From Candidatus Melainabacteria bacterium (GTDB taxonomy: Bacteria; Cyanobacteriota; Vampirovibrionia; Vampirovibrionales; JAJTHC01), in NCBI GenBank assembly GCA_026389055.1, contig JAPLIO010000205.1, forward strand, positions 1 through 11,385: a stretch of 11,385 nt of DNA, read 5' to 3'. The first letter of the stretch is position 1. Each line of letters starts with the position of its first letter. The notes beneath the pieces are model-generated. The model saw only the letters and a program-made list of their open reading frames with translations, was not told where the DNA came from and ran no database searches. Of the stretch, positions 1-6,230 are shown in pieces. The position numbers and the translations under genes are program-made.

Positions 1-2
1 CC

Positions 3-128
3 GCTTTGAATGCAGGGTATACCGCCGTTTTTCATGCACTAATGTTTGAATCTAACGTCTCATCCAAAATTCTAGCGGATGGGTCAGAGCTATATCAAAC
101 GTATCAGTTAATGGGGATGCCTTTATGA
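3..128 (+). CDS. C-terminal fragment of a probable GNAT-family acyltransferase (5' end outside window)
   Basis: An open frame runs from the window edge to a TGA at 126-128, leaving the last 41 residues of a protein. The tail reads ALNAGYTAVFHALMFESNVS and ends in YQLMGMPL. This resembles the C-terminal end of a subgroup of GNAT N-acyltransferase-like proteins, where a segment like 'E.N..M...LE..GG..Y..YRIYEKPL' closes the fold; the resemblance is from memory and the fragment is short. Its stop overlaps the start of the next gene in an ATGA arrangement, so the two are probably co-translated and functionally linked. An acyltransferase beside an acyl-activating ligase would make biochemical sense, but the catalytic part is not visible. 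It could be another family with a similar tail. Confidence 0.5.
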   Translation, partial: ALNAGYTAVFHALMFESNVSSKILADGSELYQTYQLMGMPL

Positions 129-1672
129 ACCCTGTTTCTAATATTGCTCAATTATTGATTGATAACGCCAACCGCTTTGGTGAAAAACCCGCCATTATCC
201 ATAAAAATCAGTCTATTTCCTACCAAGCCTTAGCGGAAGATGTGCAGGCGATGGTGGGGTATTTCGCTGAACAAGGCTTGAAAGCGGGCGATAAATTTTT
301 GATATTCGTGCCTATGTCGATTGATTTATACAAGGTGCTACTAGCGGTTTTCCACTTGGGGGGTACGGCGGTTTTTTTAGATGCGTGGTCGACCCAAAAC
401 CGTTTAGAAAAAGCTTTAAGCATTGTGCCATGCCAAGCCTTTATTGGCATTCCCAAGGCTCATTTATTGCGGGTTACTTCTCGGGCGATTCGTCAACTTC
501 CTCGGCATTTTATGATGGGGTTTTTAGCTTTTAAACCTAAAAAATCGATTTTTATACCGCCACATCACCCTGAACCAGACGCTGCTGCACTAATTACCTT
601 CACTACAGGCAGTACAGGGTTGCCCAAAGCCGCCAAGCGGACACATCAATTTTTGTTAGAACAACACGCTATTTTAACTCATCACCTCAAACCCGTCGTG
701 GCGGATGTTGACTTATCGACCCTACCCATTTTCGTGTTGCATAATTTAGCTGTGGGTATGACGAGTGTGATTCCAAATTTTGACCCTCGGCACCCTGAAG
801 CCATTAACCTTCAAACCATGCTGGCAGAATTGAACAAGCACCGTATTACCAGTACGGTGGGGTCGCCTGTTTTTTATGAAAAATTGGCGAATTATTGTTT
901 GGCTCATGCCGTTAAACCGCAAACGCTGGAGCGGATTTTCTTGGGTGGGGCACCCGTCTTTCCTCGGTTGGCGAAGCAGTTGGTGCAAGCCTTCCCTGAA
1001 ACGGCGGTTGAAATTGTTTATGGTTCAACCGAAGCCGAACCCATTAGCAGTATTTTGGCGGAGGCCTTATTAAAATCAGAAACCAGCAATGGGCTGTTGG
1101 TCGGTAAGCCTTCTGAAGCGATTGCGTTACGCATTGTTCAGCCCACCGAAGGGGCGATTTCTGCTTGTAGTAGTGCCGAAGCGTTTGAACAGCTTTGTTT
1201 GCCAGCGGGTAGTGTGGGTGAAATTTGTGTTTCTGGCAAGCACGTTTTAACCCATTATTTCAATAGCGAAGCAGCCCAAAAGCTTAATAAAATAGACGTT
1301 ACTGGCACTATTTGGCATAGAACAGGCGATGCGGGGTATTTAGATGCCCAAGGGCAACTGTTTTTAATGGGCAGGCTGAAACAAAAATTGGTTGTTGCTG
1401 GGGTGGATTATTACCTGTTCCCCATTGAAAATAGCTTGTTGGAACTGCCTGCTATAGAGCTAGGCACGTTGCTTCAAGTAGATGAAACGGTGGTTCTCGT
1501 CGTTGAATTGAAAAAAGGGATGAGCCTAAATCAAGCAACATTAAAGCAAGCCATCGATGAGCAACTCAAACTACCCCAGTACGAGTTAAAAATAATACCC
1601 AAAATCCCGAGAGACCCACGACATCATTCAAAAATTGATTATGATAAACTGAAAAGCCTAATCAATCTTTGA
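125..1672 (+). CDS. AMP-dependent fatty-acid ligase, OleC-like (ANL superfamily)
   Basis: This 515-residue protein has the full set of adenylate-forming enzyme motifs. The phosphate loop TFTTGSTGLPK is at residues 158-168, YGSTEAEP at 299-306, HRTGDAGYLD at 398-407, the hinge arginine in GRLKQK near 417, and a C-terminal PRDPRHHSK with the probable catalytic lysine at 503. The 'D.RH..K' ending and the middle stretch (PIFVLHNLAVGMTSVIP, IFLGGAPVFP) are typical of OleC-like ligases, which activate a long-chain acyl or beta-hydroxy acid with ATP; OleC itself makes beta-lactones in olefin synthesis. No oleA, oleB or oleD is visible here, so the substrate is unknown and a simple acyl-AMP/CoA ligase is equally possible. 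The start overlaps the upstream stop (ATGA) and has GGGGA about 7 bases upstream. The 3' end overlaps the convergent gene by 15 bases. Confidence 0.88.
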   Translation: MNPVSNIAQLLIDNANRFGEKPAIIHKNQSISYQALAEDVQAMVGYFAEQGLKAGDKFLIFVPMSIDLYKVLLAVFHLGGTAVFLDAWSTQNRLEKALSIVPCQAFIGIPKAHLLRVTSRAIRQLPRHFMMGFLAFKPKKSIFIPPHHPEPDAAALITFTTGSTGLPKAAKRTHQFLLEQHAILTHHLKPVVADVDLSTLPIFVLHNLAVGMTSVIPNFDPRHPEAINLQTMLAELNKHRITSTVGSPVFYEKLANYCLAHAVKPQTLERIFLGGAPVFPRLAKQLVQAFPETAVEIVYGSTEAEPISSILAEALLKSETSNGLLVGKPSEAIALRIVQPTEGAISACSSAEAFEQLCLPAGSVGEICVSGKHVLTHYFNSEAAQKLNKIDVTGTIWHRTGDAGYLDAQGQLFLMGRLKQKLVVAGVDYYLFPIENSLLELPAIELGTLLQVDETVVLVVELKKGMSLNQATLKQAIDEQLKLPQYELKIIPKIPRDPRHHSKIDYDKLKSLINL

Positions 1673-2038
1673 TAAGTCTACCAATTTAACGGCAGGGTGC
1701 TTAATGACGGTTTGCAGTTTGGCAAACGTACTAGGGAATGTTAAATTTACGCCAAATTGGTTCACGCCACCAACTGAATTTTCTGTTAGCAAGGTGGCTA
1801 TTTCGGTAGCACCCGCCTCAGAAGTGGCTTCTAAGGTAATGCCTACCCGCTTAAATTGAATCGCCTCTAAATCATCGCGATAGCCCATAAACACGCCCCA
1901 CGCCTTATGCGTGAATCTGGCAGTGGATTGGCTCAAGGCATCGACTGAAAAGGGGGGTTCTGGTTTGGCTACAGCAACAGGGGGTGTTGCAGTGGTTTCA
2001 GATGCAGGGGTGGTGGTGGTTTCAGCGTTCATCATCAT
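1658..2038 (-). CDS. Conserved-looking small protein of unknown function
   Basis: I do not recognise this 126-residue protein. Residues 4-30 are a Thr/Ala/Pro-rich, probably disordered tail. The remaining ~95 residues (from about FSVDALSQ) look like a small soluble alpha/beta domain, with FTHKAWGVFMGYRDDL and a Gly/Asn-rich GGVNQFGVNLTFP. No signal peptide or membrane span is seen. The start offers three consecutive ATGs at 2038, 2035 and 2032; an AAAGG lies about 12 bases upstream of the first, so the outermost is favoured. The gene converges on and overlaps the ligase gene at its 3' end, and is divergent from radA with about 160 bases between the starts. It may be unrelated to either neighbour. 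Confidence 0.7.
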   Translation of the reverse strand: MMMNAETTTTPASETTATPPVAVAKPEPPFSVDALSQSTARFTHKAWGVFMGYRDDLEAIQFKRVGITLEATSEAGATEIATLLTENSVGGVNQFGVNLTFPSTFAKLQTVIKHPAVKLVDLSKID

Positions 2039-2102
2039 GGCTGGTAATCGCCTTTCTTGTAAAAAACAGGGCTTAAAAACAGATAAAGTGGGAATTTATT
2101 TT

Positions 2103-2108
2103 ATTATA
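2103..2108 (-). promoter_or_regulatory. Candidate -10 element for the minus-strand unknown gene
   Basis: Read on the minus strand this is a perfect TATAAT, about 65 bases upstream of the start at 2038. No good -35 is found at the usual spacing, so the call rests on the -10 alone in an AT-rich stretch. Confidence 0.3.
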
Positions 2109-2136
2109 CATCAATCAAACGCAACAGACCCCTTCC

Positions 2137-2147
2137 TATGCTAAACT
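2137..2147 (+). promoter_or_regulatory. Candidate extended -10 promoter element for radA
   Basis: TATGCTAAACT carries a TGn extension before TAAACT. It would start transcription near 2154, just upstream of a TTG at 2157, leaving a leader of about 45 bases before the preferred radA ATG at 2199. The same string with one change (TATGCTAAAAT) recurs at 11347-11357. No convincing -35 box is seen. Confidence 0.4.
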
Positions 2148-2198
2148 AGTAGAATATTGACTCTCTCTTCACCCACTTCAGAAATGACCTACCTCTTC

Positions 2199-3806
2199 AT
2201 GCTAGCTAAAGCCAAAACCCAATATCGGTGTACCAAGTGCGATTATATCTCTTCCGCCCATCTCGGGAAATGCCCCGAATGCGGTAGTTGGGGCACGCTC
2301 AAAGAAGAATCTAACGGCGGTAGTGCCAGCCAAAGCGGCCAAAAATCGACCAACAAACAAGCCCATTATGATAACATCCTGATGAGTGCCGCTGCCGTTT
2401 CAACCCCCATGACACCCGCCATTTTCAACGGAGAATTCACTGCCGAAGAACTCGCCGAAGGCGGCGGCTACGATGCGTTAGCCATGCTCAACATTGAAGG
2501 CTTGCAAGTGGGTGGGTCTGTAGGCGTAACGCTTAATGAAATTGACTTGGAGCAAACCGTCCGCTTTTCCAGCGGGCTGACTGAACTTGACCGTGTGCTC
2601 GGTGGAGGCTTTTTAGCTGGAGCATACTGTCTTGTGGGCGGAGATCCGGGTATTGGAAAATCCACCCTCATGTTGCAATCGGCTCAATTTGTAGCCAGTC
2701 AATTAGGCAAGCGGGTGTTGTACATTAGTGGAGAAGAAAGCTTGAGCCAAATTCGCCATAGGGCGGAACGCTTGGCTTGTTTTGATGCCACTGAAACCGA
2801 AACGCAACCACTCAAAATTTTAGCTGAAACCAAACTACCGCAAGTCATTCAAGCGATTGTTAGCTATCGCCCTGATTTTATTGTGGTGGATAGTGTGCAG
2901 GCGTTGTACGACCCTGCACAAAACGGCCCACCAGGTTCTACAGGGCAAGTGAAATTGTGTGCCAATGCCTTTATGCAGGTGGCGAAAACCCTCAACATCA
3001 CGACGATTTTAATCGGGCACGTTACGAAAGATGGCAATTTGGGTGGCCCGAAAATGCTGGAACACTTGGTGGATACCGTCCTTTATTTTGAGGGCGAAAA
3101 ATATCAAGATTTACGCCTCCTTCGCTCCCACAAAAACCGATTTGGTAGCACGCAGGAACTGGGCGTGTTTGAAATGGCGGAACAAGGGCTGAAAGATGTG
3201 GCGAATCCTAGCCAATTGTTTTTGGGCGTGTTGGGGTCTCAACAACCGATACCGGGGTGCGTTACGGTATGCACGTTGGAAGGATCTCGCCCGTTGTTGG
3301 TGGAATTGCAGGCGTTGGCGGGGCAATCAACCTATGCTAGCCCTCGGCGGGTGGTGAATGGGGTTGAGACGAACCGATTGCATCAAATTGTGGCGGTGTT
3401 GGAACGCCGTGTGGGCTTGAGTTTTGCCAATTTAGATTTATACATTAACGTGGTAGGCGGGTTGAAAATTGAAGAACCCGCGGCGGATTTAGGCATTGCC
3501 TTGGCGTTGGTTACCAGTTTGCGGAATTTGAGTTTGAAGCCTAAAACCGTGGTGATGGGGGAAATTGGGTTGACGGGGGAAATTCGCCCTGTGCGGCGGT
3601 GGCGAGAGCGGGTGATGGAATGTGCGAAGATTGGCTTTCGGCGGATTGTGTTGCCTAGCCCTGCTATTCGGCACAATGAGGGTGAAGAAAAAACGACGGA
3701 TGCGGATGTGAAAGACTTGTTGCCTGACTTGCCTGAAGGCGTGGAAGTTTTCTTCATTCAACACGTGCGTGATGCCATCGTCCATGCGTTAGAACCTTCG
3801 GATTAA
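2199..3806 (+). CDS. radA: DNA repair protein RadA (Sms), branch-migration ATPase
   Basis: RadA is a RecA-like hexameric DNA helicase that promotes branch migration during recombinational repair and resolves recombination intermediates. Numbering from the ATG at 2199 (535 residues), the C4 zinc finger is C11, C14, C25 and C28, the RecA-type Walker A GGDPGIGKST is at 147-156, and the RadA signature KNRFG is at 312-316. A Lon-protease-like domain follows, with NVVGGLKIEEPAADLGIALA and GEIGLTGEIRPV. The frame opens further upstream at a TTG (2157), but the ATG at 2199 puts the zinc cysteines where RadA normally has them, and 2157 nearly coincides with the predicted transcription start. No clear Shine-Dalgarno is seen. 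It is longer than usual RadA (~460) mainly because of a low-complexity linker after the zinc finger. Codon use drifts from C-ending to G-ending along the gene. Confidence 0.95.
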   Translation: MLAKAKTQYRCTKCDYISSAHLGKCPECGSWGTLKEESNGGSASQSGQKSTNKQAHYDNILMSAAAVSTPMTPAIFNGEFTAEELAEGGGYDALAMLNIEGLQVGGSVGVTLNEIDLEQTVRFSSGLTELDRVLGGGFLAGAYCLVGGDPGIGKSTLMLQSAQFVASQLGKRVLYISGEESLSQIRHRAERLACFDATETETQPLKILAETKLPQVIQAIVSYRPDFIVVDSVQALYDPAQNGPPGSTGQVKLCANAFMQVAKTLNITTILIGHVTKDGNLGGPKMLEHLVDTVLYFEGEKYQDLRLLRSHKNRFGSTQELGVFEMAEQGLKDVANPSQLFLGVLGSQQPIPGCVTVCTLEGSRPLLVELQALAGQSTYASPRRVVNGVETNRLHQIVAVLERRVGLSFANLDLYINVVGGLKIEEPAADLGIALALVTSLRNLSLKPKTVVMGEIGLTGEIRPVRRWRERVMECAKIGFRRIVLPSPAIRHNEGEEKTTDADVKDLLPDLPEGVEVFFIQHVRDAIVHALEPSD

Positions 3807-3807
3807 A

Positions 3808-4242
3808 TTAACCGTGGTTATAAACTGAAAAATCAAAATCTACCCAAAAAACATAGAACAAAGCAGGTTCTACACTGGATTTTTTCCCAATTAACCGAGC
3901 CTTTTGCTTGCAGATACGAAATACATCCACTTTAGAAACATCTTCAGGATACCCTTGAGGTAGGGGCTTGGAAAACCGACTTTTTTGGAAGGGTATTTGC
4001 TCATAACCCAAAGGCGTTTCTTTGGGTTGATTGAGAACTTCAACCCATTGTTTTTTAGATAAGCTGGATAAATCTTGAAGTAACGCTTCTAAATGATTGG
4101 CTTTAACCGCTTTTAACCCAACGTTGCTAGAACAAAATTCAAAAGAAAACGTAATACTTGATTTTACGCTGGGTAATGAAGATTTACCCTCTAATTTTTG
4201 TGTTTTAGTGTGGGTGTTTAGTTTTCTTTGTTTAGGGTTCAT
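3808..4242 (-). CDS. Putative toxin partner of the Panacea-domain antitoxin
   Basis: This 144-residue protein starts at an ATG inside the end of the antitoxin gene (11-base overlap). A TTG two codons earlier (4248) is also possible. No Shine-Dalgarno is visible, so translation probably depends on coupling to the upstream gene, which is typical of toxin-antitoxin pairs. The N-terminal ~30 residues are Lys/Thr/Ser-rich. The C-terminal part ends in ARLIGKK followed by FYVFWVDFDFSVYNHG, a pattern of a basic strand, a hydrophobic strand and D.D..VY..G that I have seen in small proteins paired with DUF4065 genes and that recalls RelE-like folds. The biochemical target cannot be read from sequence. 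Panacea antitoxins are known to pair with several unrelated toxin classes, so position is the main support. Confidence 0.6.
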   Translation of the reverse strand: MNPKQRKLNTHTKTQKLEGKSSLPSVKSSITFSFEFCSSNVGLKAVKANHLEALLQDLSSLSKKQWVEVLNQPKETPLGYEQIPFQKSRFSKPLPQGYPEDVSKVDVFRICKQKARLIGKKSSVEPALFYVFWVDFDFSVYNHG

Positions 4243-4699
4243 CGTCAATACGTTTGAAGTAGGTTAATAAAGCATCAGTTGTTATTTCACCGCTAGGATA
4301 GGCATTTTTCCAAGGGTCTTCTTCATGCGTCATTTCCCTTAATCCCCAACCGTTATAAATGCCGTAAGTATCGTAAACTTGGGCTAGTAGGTTTTTTACT
4401 TCTTCATCCAACACTACAGGAAAAGCACCGACTGCTTCATCAAACCGTTCTAGGGTAATGATGGTACTACGAAATTTTTTTAGTTCGTGGTAGGCATCTG
4501 TAACCACAGGTCCATGTTCCCAAGCGAAAAGAGGATTGGAGAATAGTGGTTTTCCTAGCTTAACTAACGCCCAGCCTTGAGCGTAATAAAGCAGTTTTTG
4601 CAGTTTAAGGTGGGTTAGATCGCTAGATTCAAATTCATCATCAACAGTAGAGTCTGAAAGTTCAACAAAAAACCGAGCGATGGGATGGTAAGTAGACAT
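4232..4699 (-). CDS. Panacea-domain (DUF4065, SocA/PanA-like) antitoxin
   Basis: The 155-residue protein shows the Panacea signature: LTHLKLQKLLYYAQGWAL at about 28-45, then FAWEHGPVVTDAYHELKKF at about 58-76. This domain is found in SocA (an adaptor antitoxin) and in PanA antitoxins, which neutralise very different toxins by direct binding. Here it is the first gene of a two-gene minus-strand unit, with the putative toxin overlapping its 3' end. Antitoxin-first order with overlapping genes fits a toxin-antitoxin module. The start has a strong AGGAG 9 bases upstream. That site lies in the loop of a small inverted repeat (ATAATA/TATTAT, 4700-4718), which could matter for autoregulation. The remaining residues are acidic and include FERFDEAVGAF and NGWGLREMTHEEDPW. 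Confidence 0.88.
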   Translation of the reverse strand: MSTYHPIARFFVELSDSTVDDEFESSDLTHLKLQKLLYYAQGWALVKLGKPLFSNPLFAWEHGPVVTDAYHELKKFRSTIITLERFDEAVGAFPVVLDEEVKNLLAQVYDTYGIYNGWGLREMTHEEDPWKNAYPSGEITTDALLTYFKRIDDEP

Positions 4700-4718
4700 G
4701 ATAATAAGCTCCTATTAT
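4700..4718 (-). repeat. Inverted repeat enclosing the antitoxin ribosome binding site
   Basis: The arms ATAATA and TATTAT flank AGCTCC on the plus strand. On the minus strand the loop holds the AGGAG that serves the Panacea gene. The arms are short and AT-only, so a regulatory role is only suggested. Confidence 0.35.
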
Positions 4719-4761
4719 TCATTATGACAAAAAAATAGTCTTTACGCTAGTCATGGTATTC

Positions 4762-4834
4762 GTTGAATCATCTAAACGTAGAGTGCTTGAATAGAGGTGC
4801 GAAGTAGATATATTCGCTAAGTGCTTGATTCAAC
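4762..4834. repeat. Nested inverted repeats in the divergent intergenic region
   Basis: Perfect 9-base arms GTTGAATCA (4762-4770) and TGATTCAAC (4826-4834) enclose a smaller inverted repeat, GCGAA (4799-4803) with TTCGC (4813-4817). GTGCTTGA also occurs twice as a direct repeat (4783 and 4821). The region lies between the divergent antitoxin gene and the plus-strand small ORFs. It could be an operator or a structured RNA. Confidence 0.35.
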
Positions 4835-4853
4835 AGCTATTTTATGATATATA
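4825..4853 (+). promoter_or_regulatory. Candidate promoter for the small-ORF chain at 4885
   Basis: A -35-like TTGATT (4825-4830) is followed after 17 bases by TATATA (4848-4853), with a TG extension at 4845-4846. The -35 box overlaps the right arm of the inverted repeat at 4826-4834, so a protein binding that repeat could control it. Confidence 0.4.
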
Positions 4854-4884
4854 TTTTATACTTTAATCAACTGGAGAAACTAAA

Positions 4885-4938
4885 ATGATCACAAAATTTT
4901 TAATGCTAATGTTTTTAATGATTAAAATCTTTCGATGA
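4885..4938 (+). CDS. 17-residue hydrophobic peptide (leader or small membrane peptide)
   Basis: The peptide is MITKFLMLMFLMIKIFR, a run of Leu/Met/Phe/Ile between basic ends. It has a good Shine-Dalgarno (CTGGAG, with GGAG 8 bases before the ATG) and lies about 30 bases after a promoter-like element. Its TGA overlaps the ATG of a second mini-ORF (4935-4961), which overlaps the ATG of the 142-residue gene in the same way. The peptide could be a leader that couples translation to the downstream gene, or a small membrane-active peptide. It is too short for homology to settle, and chance in an AT-rich region is possible. Confidence 0.4.
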   Translation: MITKFLMLMFLMIKIFR

Positions 4939-4961
4939 AACAGGTCTCAAGTTTTGGATGA
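4935..4961 (+). CDS. 8-residue mini-ORF bridging two genes by ATGA overlaps
   Basis: MKQVSSFG begins at an ATGA overlap with the 17-residue ORF and ends at an ATGA overlap with the next gene. It has no separate ribosome site. Its only plausible role is to carry terminating ribosomes to the start at 4958. The exact tiling is striking, but the ORF could be accidental. Confidence 0.25.
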   Translation: MKQVSSFG

Positions 4962-5386
4962 TAAGCTTTTCAGCAAAACCATTTATTTATGGTGATTATA
5001 AGGCACAAATAATTGAAACTTTGTATAGAGCTAATTGCAACACTGGAGAGTACAGTATGTTATCAGAGCTTTATTATAGTCCTAAAGGTGGGTTGATTGA
5101 GGAAATTGAATACGAGCAAGATGGTTTTAGTATGCCTCCCCCGAGAAGTCCTTTAGAGATGGCTTATACCAAAGCTTGTAACTCGTGGGAAGAATCAAAA
5201 AAACTAAAACAATTAAAAGAACAAGAACAAGAAGAAAAGCTAAAAGAACAAGAAAAGCAAGCAATACTAAAAGAACAAGAAAAAATAAATCCTCCCAAAA
5301 CAAAAGGTCAGAAGCTTCTAGGCGGTGCTTCAACCATTCTAGGTGGTGCTGCTTTATACATGTTAAATGGTAGATATTTCCCTTAA
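4958..5386 (+). CDS. Unknown protein with charged coiled coil and hydrophobic C-terminal tail
   Basis: I do not recognise this 142-residue protein. Residues 1-75 look like a small folded domain (FIYGDYKAQIIETLYRANC, LYYSPKGGLIEEIEY). Residues 77-109 are extremely Lys/Glu/Gln-rich and probably coiled coil. They contain three 9-residue repeats starting LKEQE, matched by an exact 27-base spacing in the DNA (5214, 5241, 5268). Residues 119-136 (KLLGGASTILGGAALYML) form a Gly/Ala-rich hydrophobic segment that could sit in or across the membrane. ATG 4958 is the only start in frame after the last stop. Its Shine-Dalgarno is poor (AGGT, 12 bases upstream), so translation may depend on the preceding tiny ORFs. 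AT-rich composition and odd neighbours suggest an acquired gene. Confidence 0.65.
   Translation: MISFSAKPFIYGDYKAQIIETLYRANCNTGEYSMLSELYYSPKGGLIEEIEYEQDGFSMPPPRSPLEMAYTKACNSWEESKKLKQLKEQEQEEKLKEQEKQAILKEQEKINPPKTKGQKLLGGASTILGGAALYMLNGRYFP
5214..5283 (+). repeat. Three 27-base in-frame tandem repeats
   Basis: TAAAAGAACAAGAA recurs at 5214, 5241 and 5268, exactly 27 bases apart. This gives three copies of a nine-codon unit beginning Leu-Lys-Glu-Gln-Glu in the coiled-coil part of the 142-residue protein. The copies differ in their second halves. Confidence 0.6.
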
Positions 5387-5393
5387 CTTTTAG

Positions 5394-5633
5394 TTATTTC
5401 GCTAACAACATGATGGCTTCGGATTGCTTGGGCTTACCGATTGATTTTACAGGCTTGAGTTGAGACCCCACGAAAAGCACCATTAACCCCAAAATAGCCA
5501 AAGCCGTAGAAACCTTCCCCACCACAATCCACCCCGAAGGCGGTTTCGGCTTCTGCTTCTTTTCCTGCACGGTCTGAAACACGTTGTCTACCTTGGTATA
5601 CCCTTTTTTTAAATATCGGGGGTACTGGCTCAT
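5394..5633 (-). CDS. Small single-span membrane protein, unknown
   Basis: This 79-residue protein has a hydrophilic, Lys-rich N-terminal half (YLKKGYTKVDNVFQTVQEKK, then KPKPPSG). One clear membrane segment follows at about residues 36-56 (IVVGKVSTALAILGLMVLFVG), then a short Lys-containing tail. The topology is probably one transmembrane helix with a positively charged cytoplasmic N-terminal half. GGAAG lies about 6 bases upstream of the ATG at 5633, which supports the start. It converges with the 142-residue gene with only 7 bases between the stops. I do not recognise the family. A different-frame ORF over the same DNA (5434-5664, minus) is less hydrophobic and less plausible. Confidence 0.6.
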   Translation of the reverse strand: MSQYPRYLKKGYTKVDNVFQTVQEKKQKPKPPSGWIVVGKVSTALAILGLMVLFVGSQLKPVKSIGKPKQSEAIMLLAK

Positions 5634-5811
5634 AGTCTACTTCCAATCCTAGGTTAAACGTCAAATAATCCCCAATTTAACGCATTTTTGGCAGGTTATG
5701 TTGCCCATTGGTGCATCTTTCCTCTAAACACTCTGTTTATGATAGTAAAAACGAAAAATTTAAGATTATTGGGTCTAAAAGCAACTGAAACTTTAAATTA
5801 TTGTCATTTAG

Positions 5812-5840
5812 TTGACAAGTGAAATTCAACGATGATATCA
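5812..5840 (+). promoter_or_regulatory. Candidate promoter upstream of the lmo0937-family gene
   Basis: A perfect TTGACA (5812-5817) is followed by 17 bases and ATATCA (5835-5840), or by 18 bases and TATCAC. The -10 is weak. It would give a leader of about 80 bases before the ATG at 5925. Confidence 0.4.
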
Positions 5841-5924
5841 CTGAGTCGTTACTCGGTTGGGGTTTCAATAAAGCAACCTAAATGGTGTTATTTTAGACGC
5901 TTTCTTTAATGAGGAGATGATGTT

Positions 5925-6074
5925 ATGTTGTGGACTATTTTTACCATTTTATTGGTGCTTTGGTTGTTAGGTGTTGTTACTGGCTATACCATTAATGGGT
6001 TTATTCATCTTTTGTTGGTGATTGCTGTTGTGGTTGTTTTAATCAGAGTCATTCAAGGCAGAAAGCCCTTATAA
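5925..6074 (+). CDS. lmo0937-family small membrane protein
   Basis: This 49-residue protein (MLWTIFTILLVLWLLGVVTG, then YTINGFIHLLLVIAVVVVLI and a RVIQGRKPL tail) matches the lmo0937 family closely. These are two-helix membrane proteins of about 48 residues with a conserved Trp-Leu-Leu-Gly turn, a Gly-Tyr-Thr loop and a basic end. Their function is not established; the family name comes from a Listeria gene. A textbook GAGGAG lies 8 bases before the ATG at 5925. Two earlier ATGs (5917, 5920) are in another frame and do not make this protein. The gene stands alone, with its own promoter-like site upstream and a strong terminator downstream, so it is probably a single-gene transcript. Confidence 0.92.
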   Translation: MLWTIFTILLVLWLLGVVTGYTINGFIHLLLVIAVVVVLIRVIQGRKPL

Positions 6075-6106
6075 CAAGCCGAACCCACTGCCCACTGCTT
6101 AGACCC

Positions 6107-6139
6107 GTTCTAAAAGCCTAAAGCTTTTAGAACTTTTTT
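6107..6139 (+). terminator. Strong intrinsic terminator after the lmo0937-family gene
   Basis: A perfect 11-base-pair stem, GTTCTAAAAGC (6107-6117) with GCTTTTAGAAC (6123-6133), closes on a 5-base loop CTAAA and is followed at once by six T. It lies 33 bases after the stop at 6074. Confidence 0.92.
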
Positions 6140-6230
6140 GGGGTTTTGCCGACGTTGACAAAAACCGATAGGGGGTTCACCAGATTACGCAAGTCCGTAA
6201 AGTGGATATTTGACGCACTTTTGGGGCATT

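Noticed and set aside
2157..2198. TTG-initiated N-terminal extension of RadA by 14 residues
   Set aside because: The ATG at 2199 places the zinc cysteines at the usual RadA positions, and the TTG sits almost at the predicted transcription start with no ribosome site.
3383..3785. Minus-strand ORFs antisense to the 3' part of radA
   Set aside because: They mirror the G-rich codon bias of radA and overlap its conserved Lon-like domain; no ribosome site supports them.
3809..3820. Palindrome TAACCGTGGTTA between radA and the toxin gene as a terminator
   Set aside because: The stem is only 5 base pairs with a 2-base loop and no T run, and most of it is coding for the end of the minus-strand gene.
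5434..5664. Alternative 76-residue minus-strand ORF over the small membrane protein
   Set aside because: It lacks the coherent membrane helix and charged flanks of the 5394-5633 frame and has a weaker start.
6160..6215. GGGTTCACCAG-like stretch as a tRNA fragment or attachment site
   Set aside because: No acceptor or anticodon stems can be built around it and no integrase is nearby.
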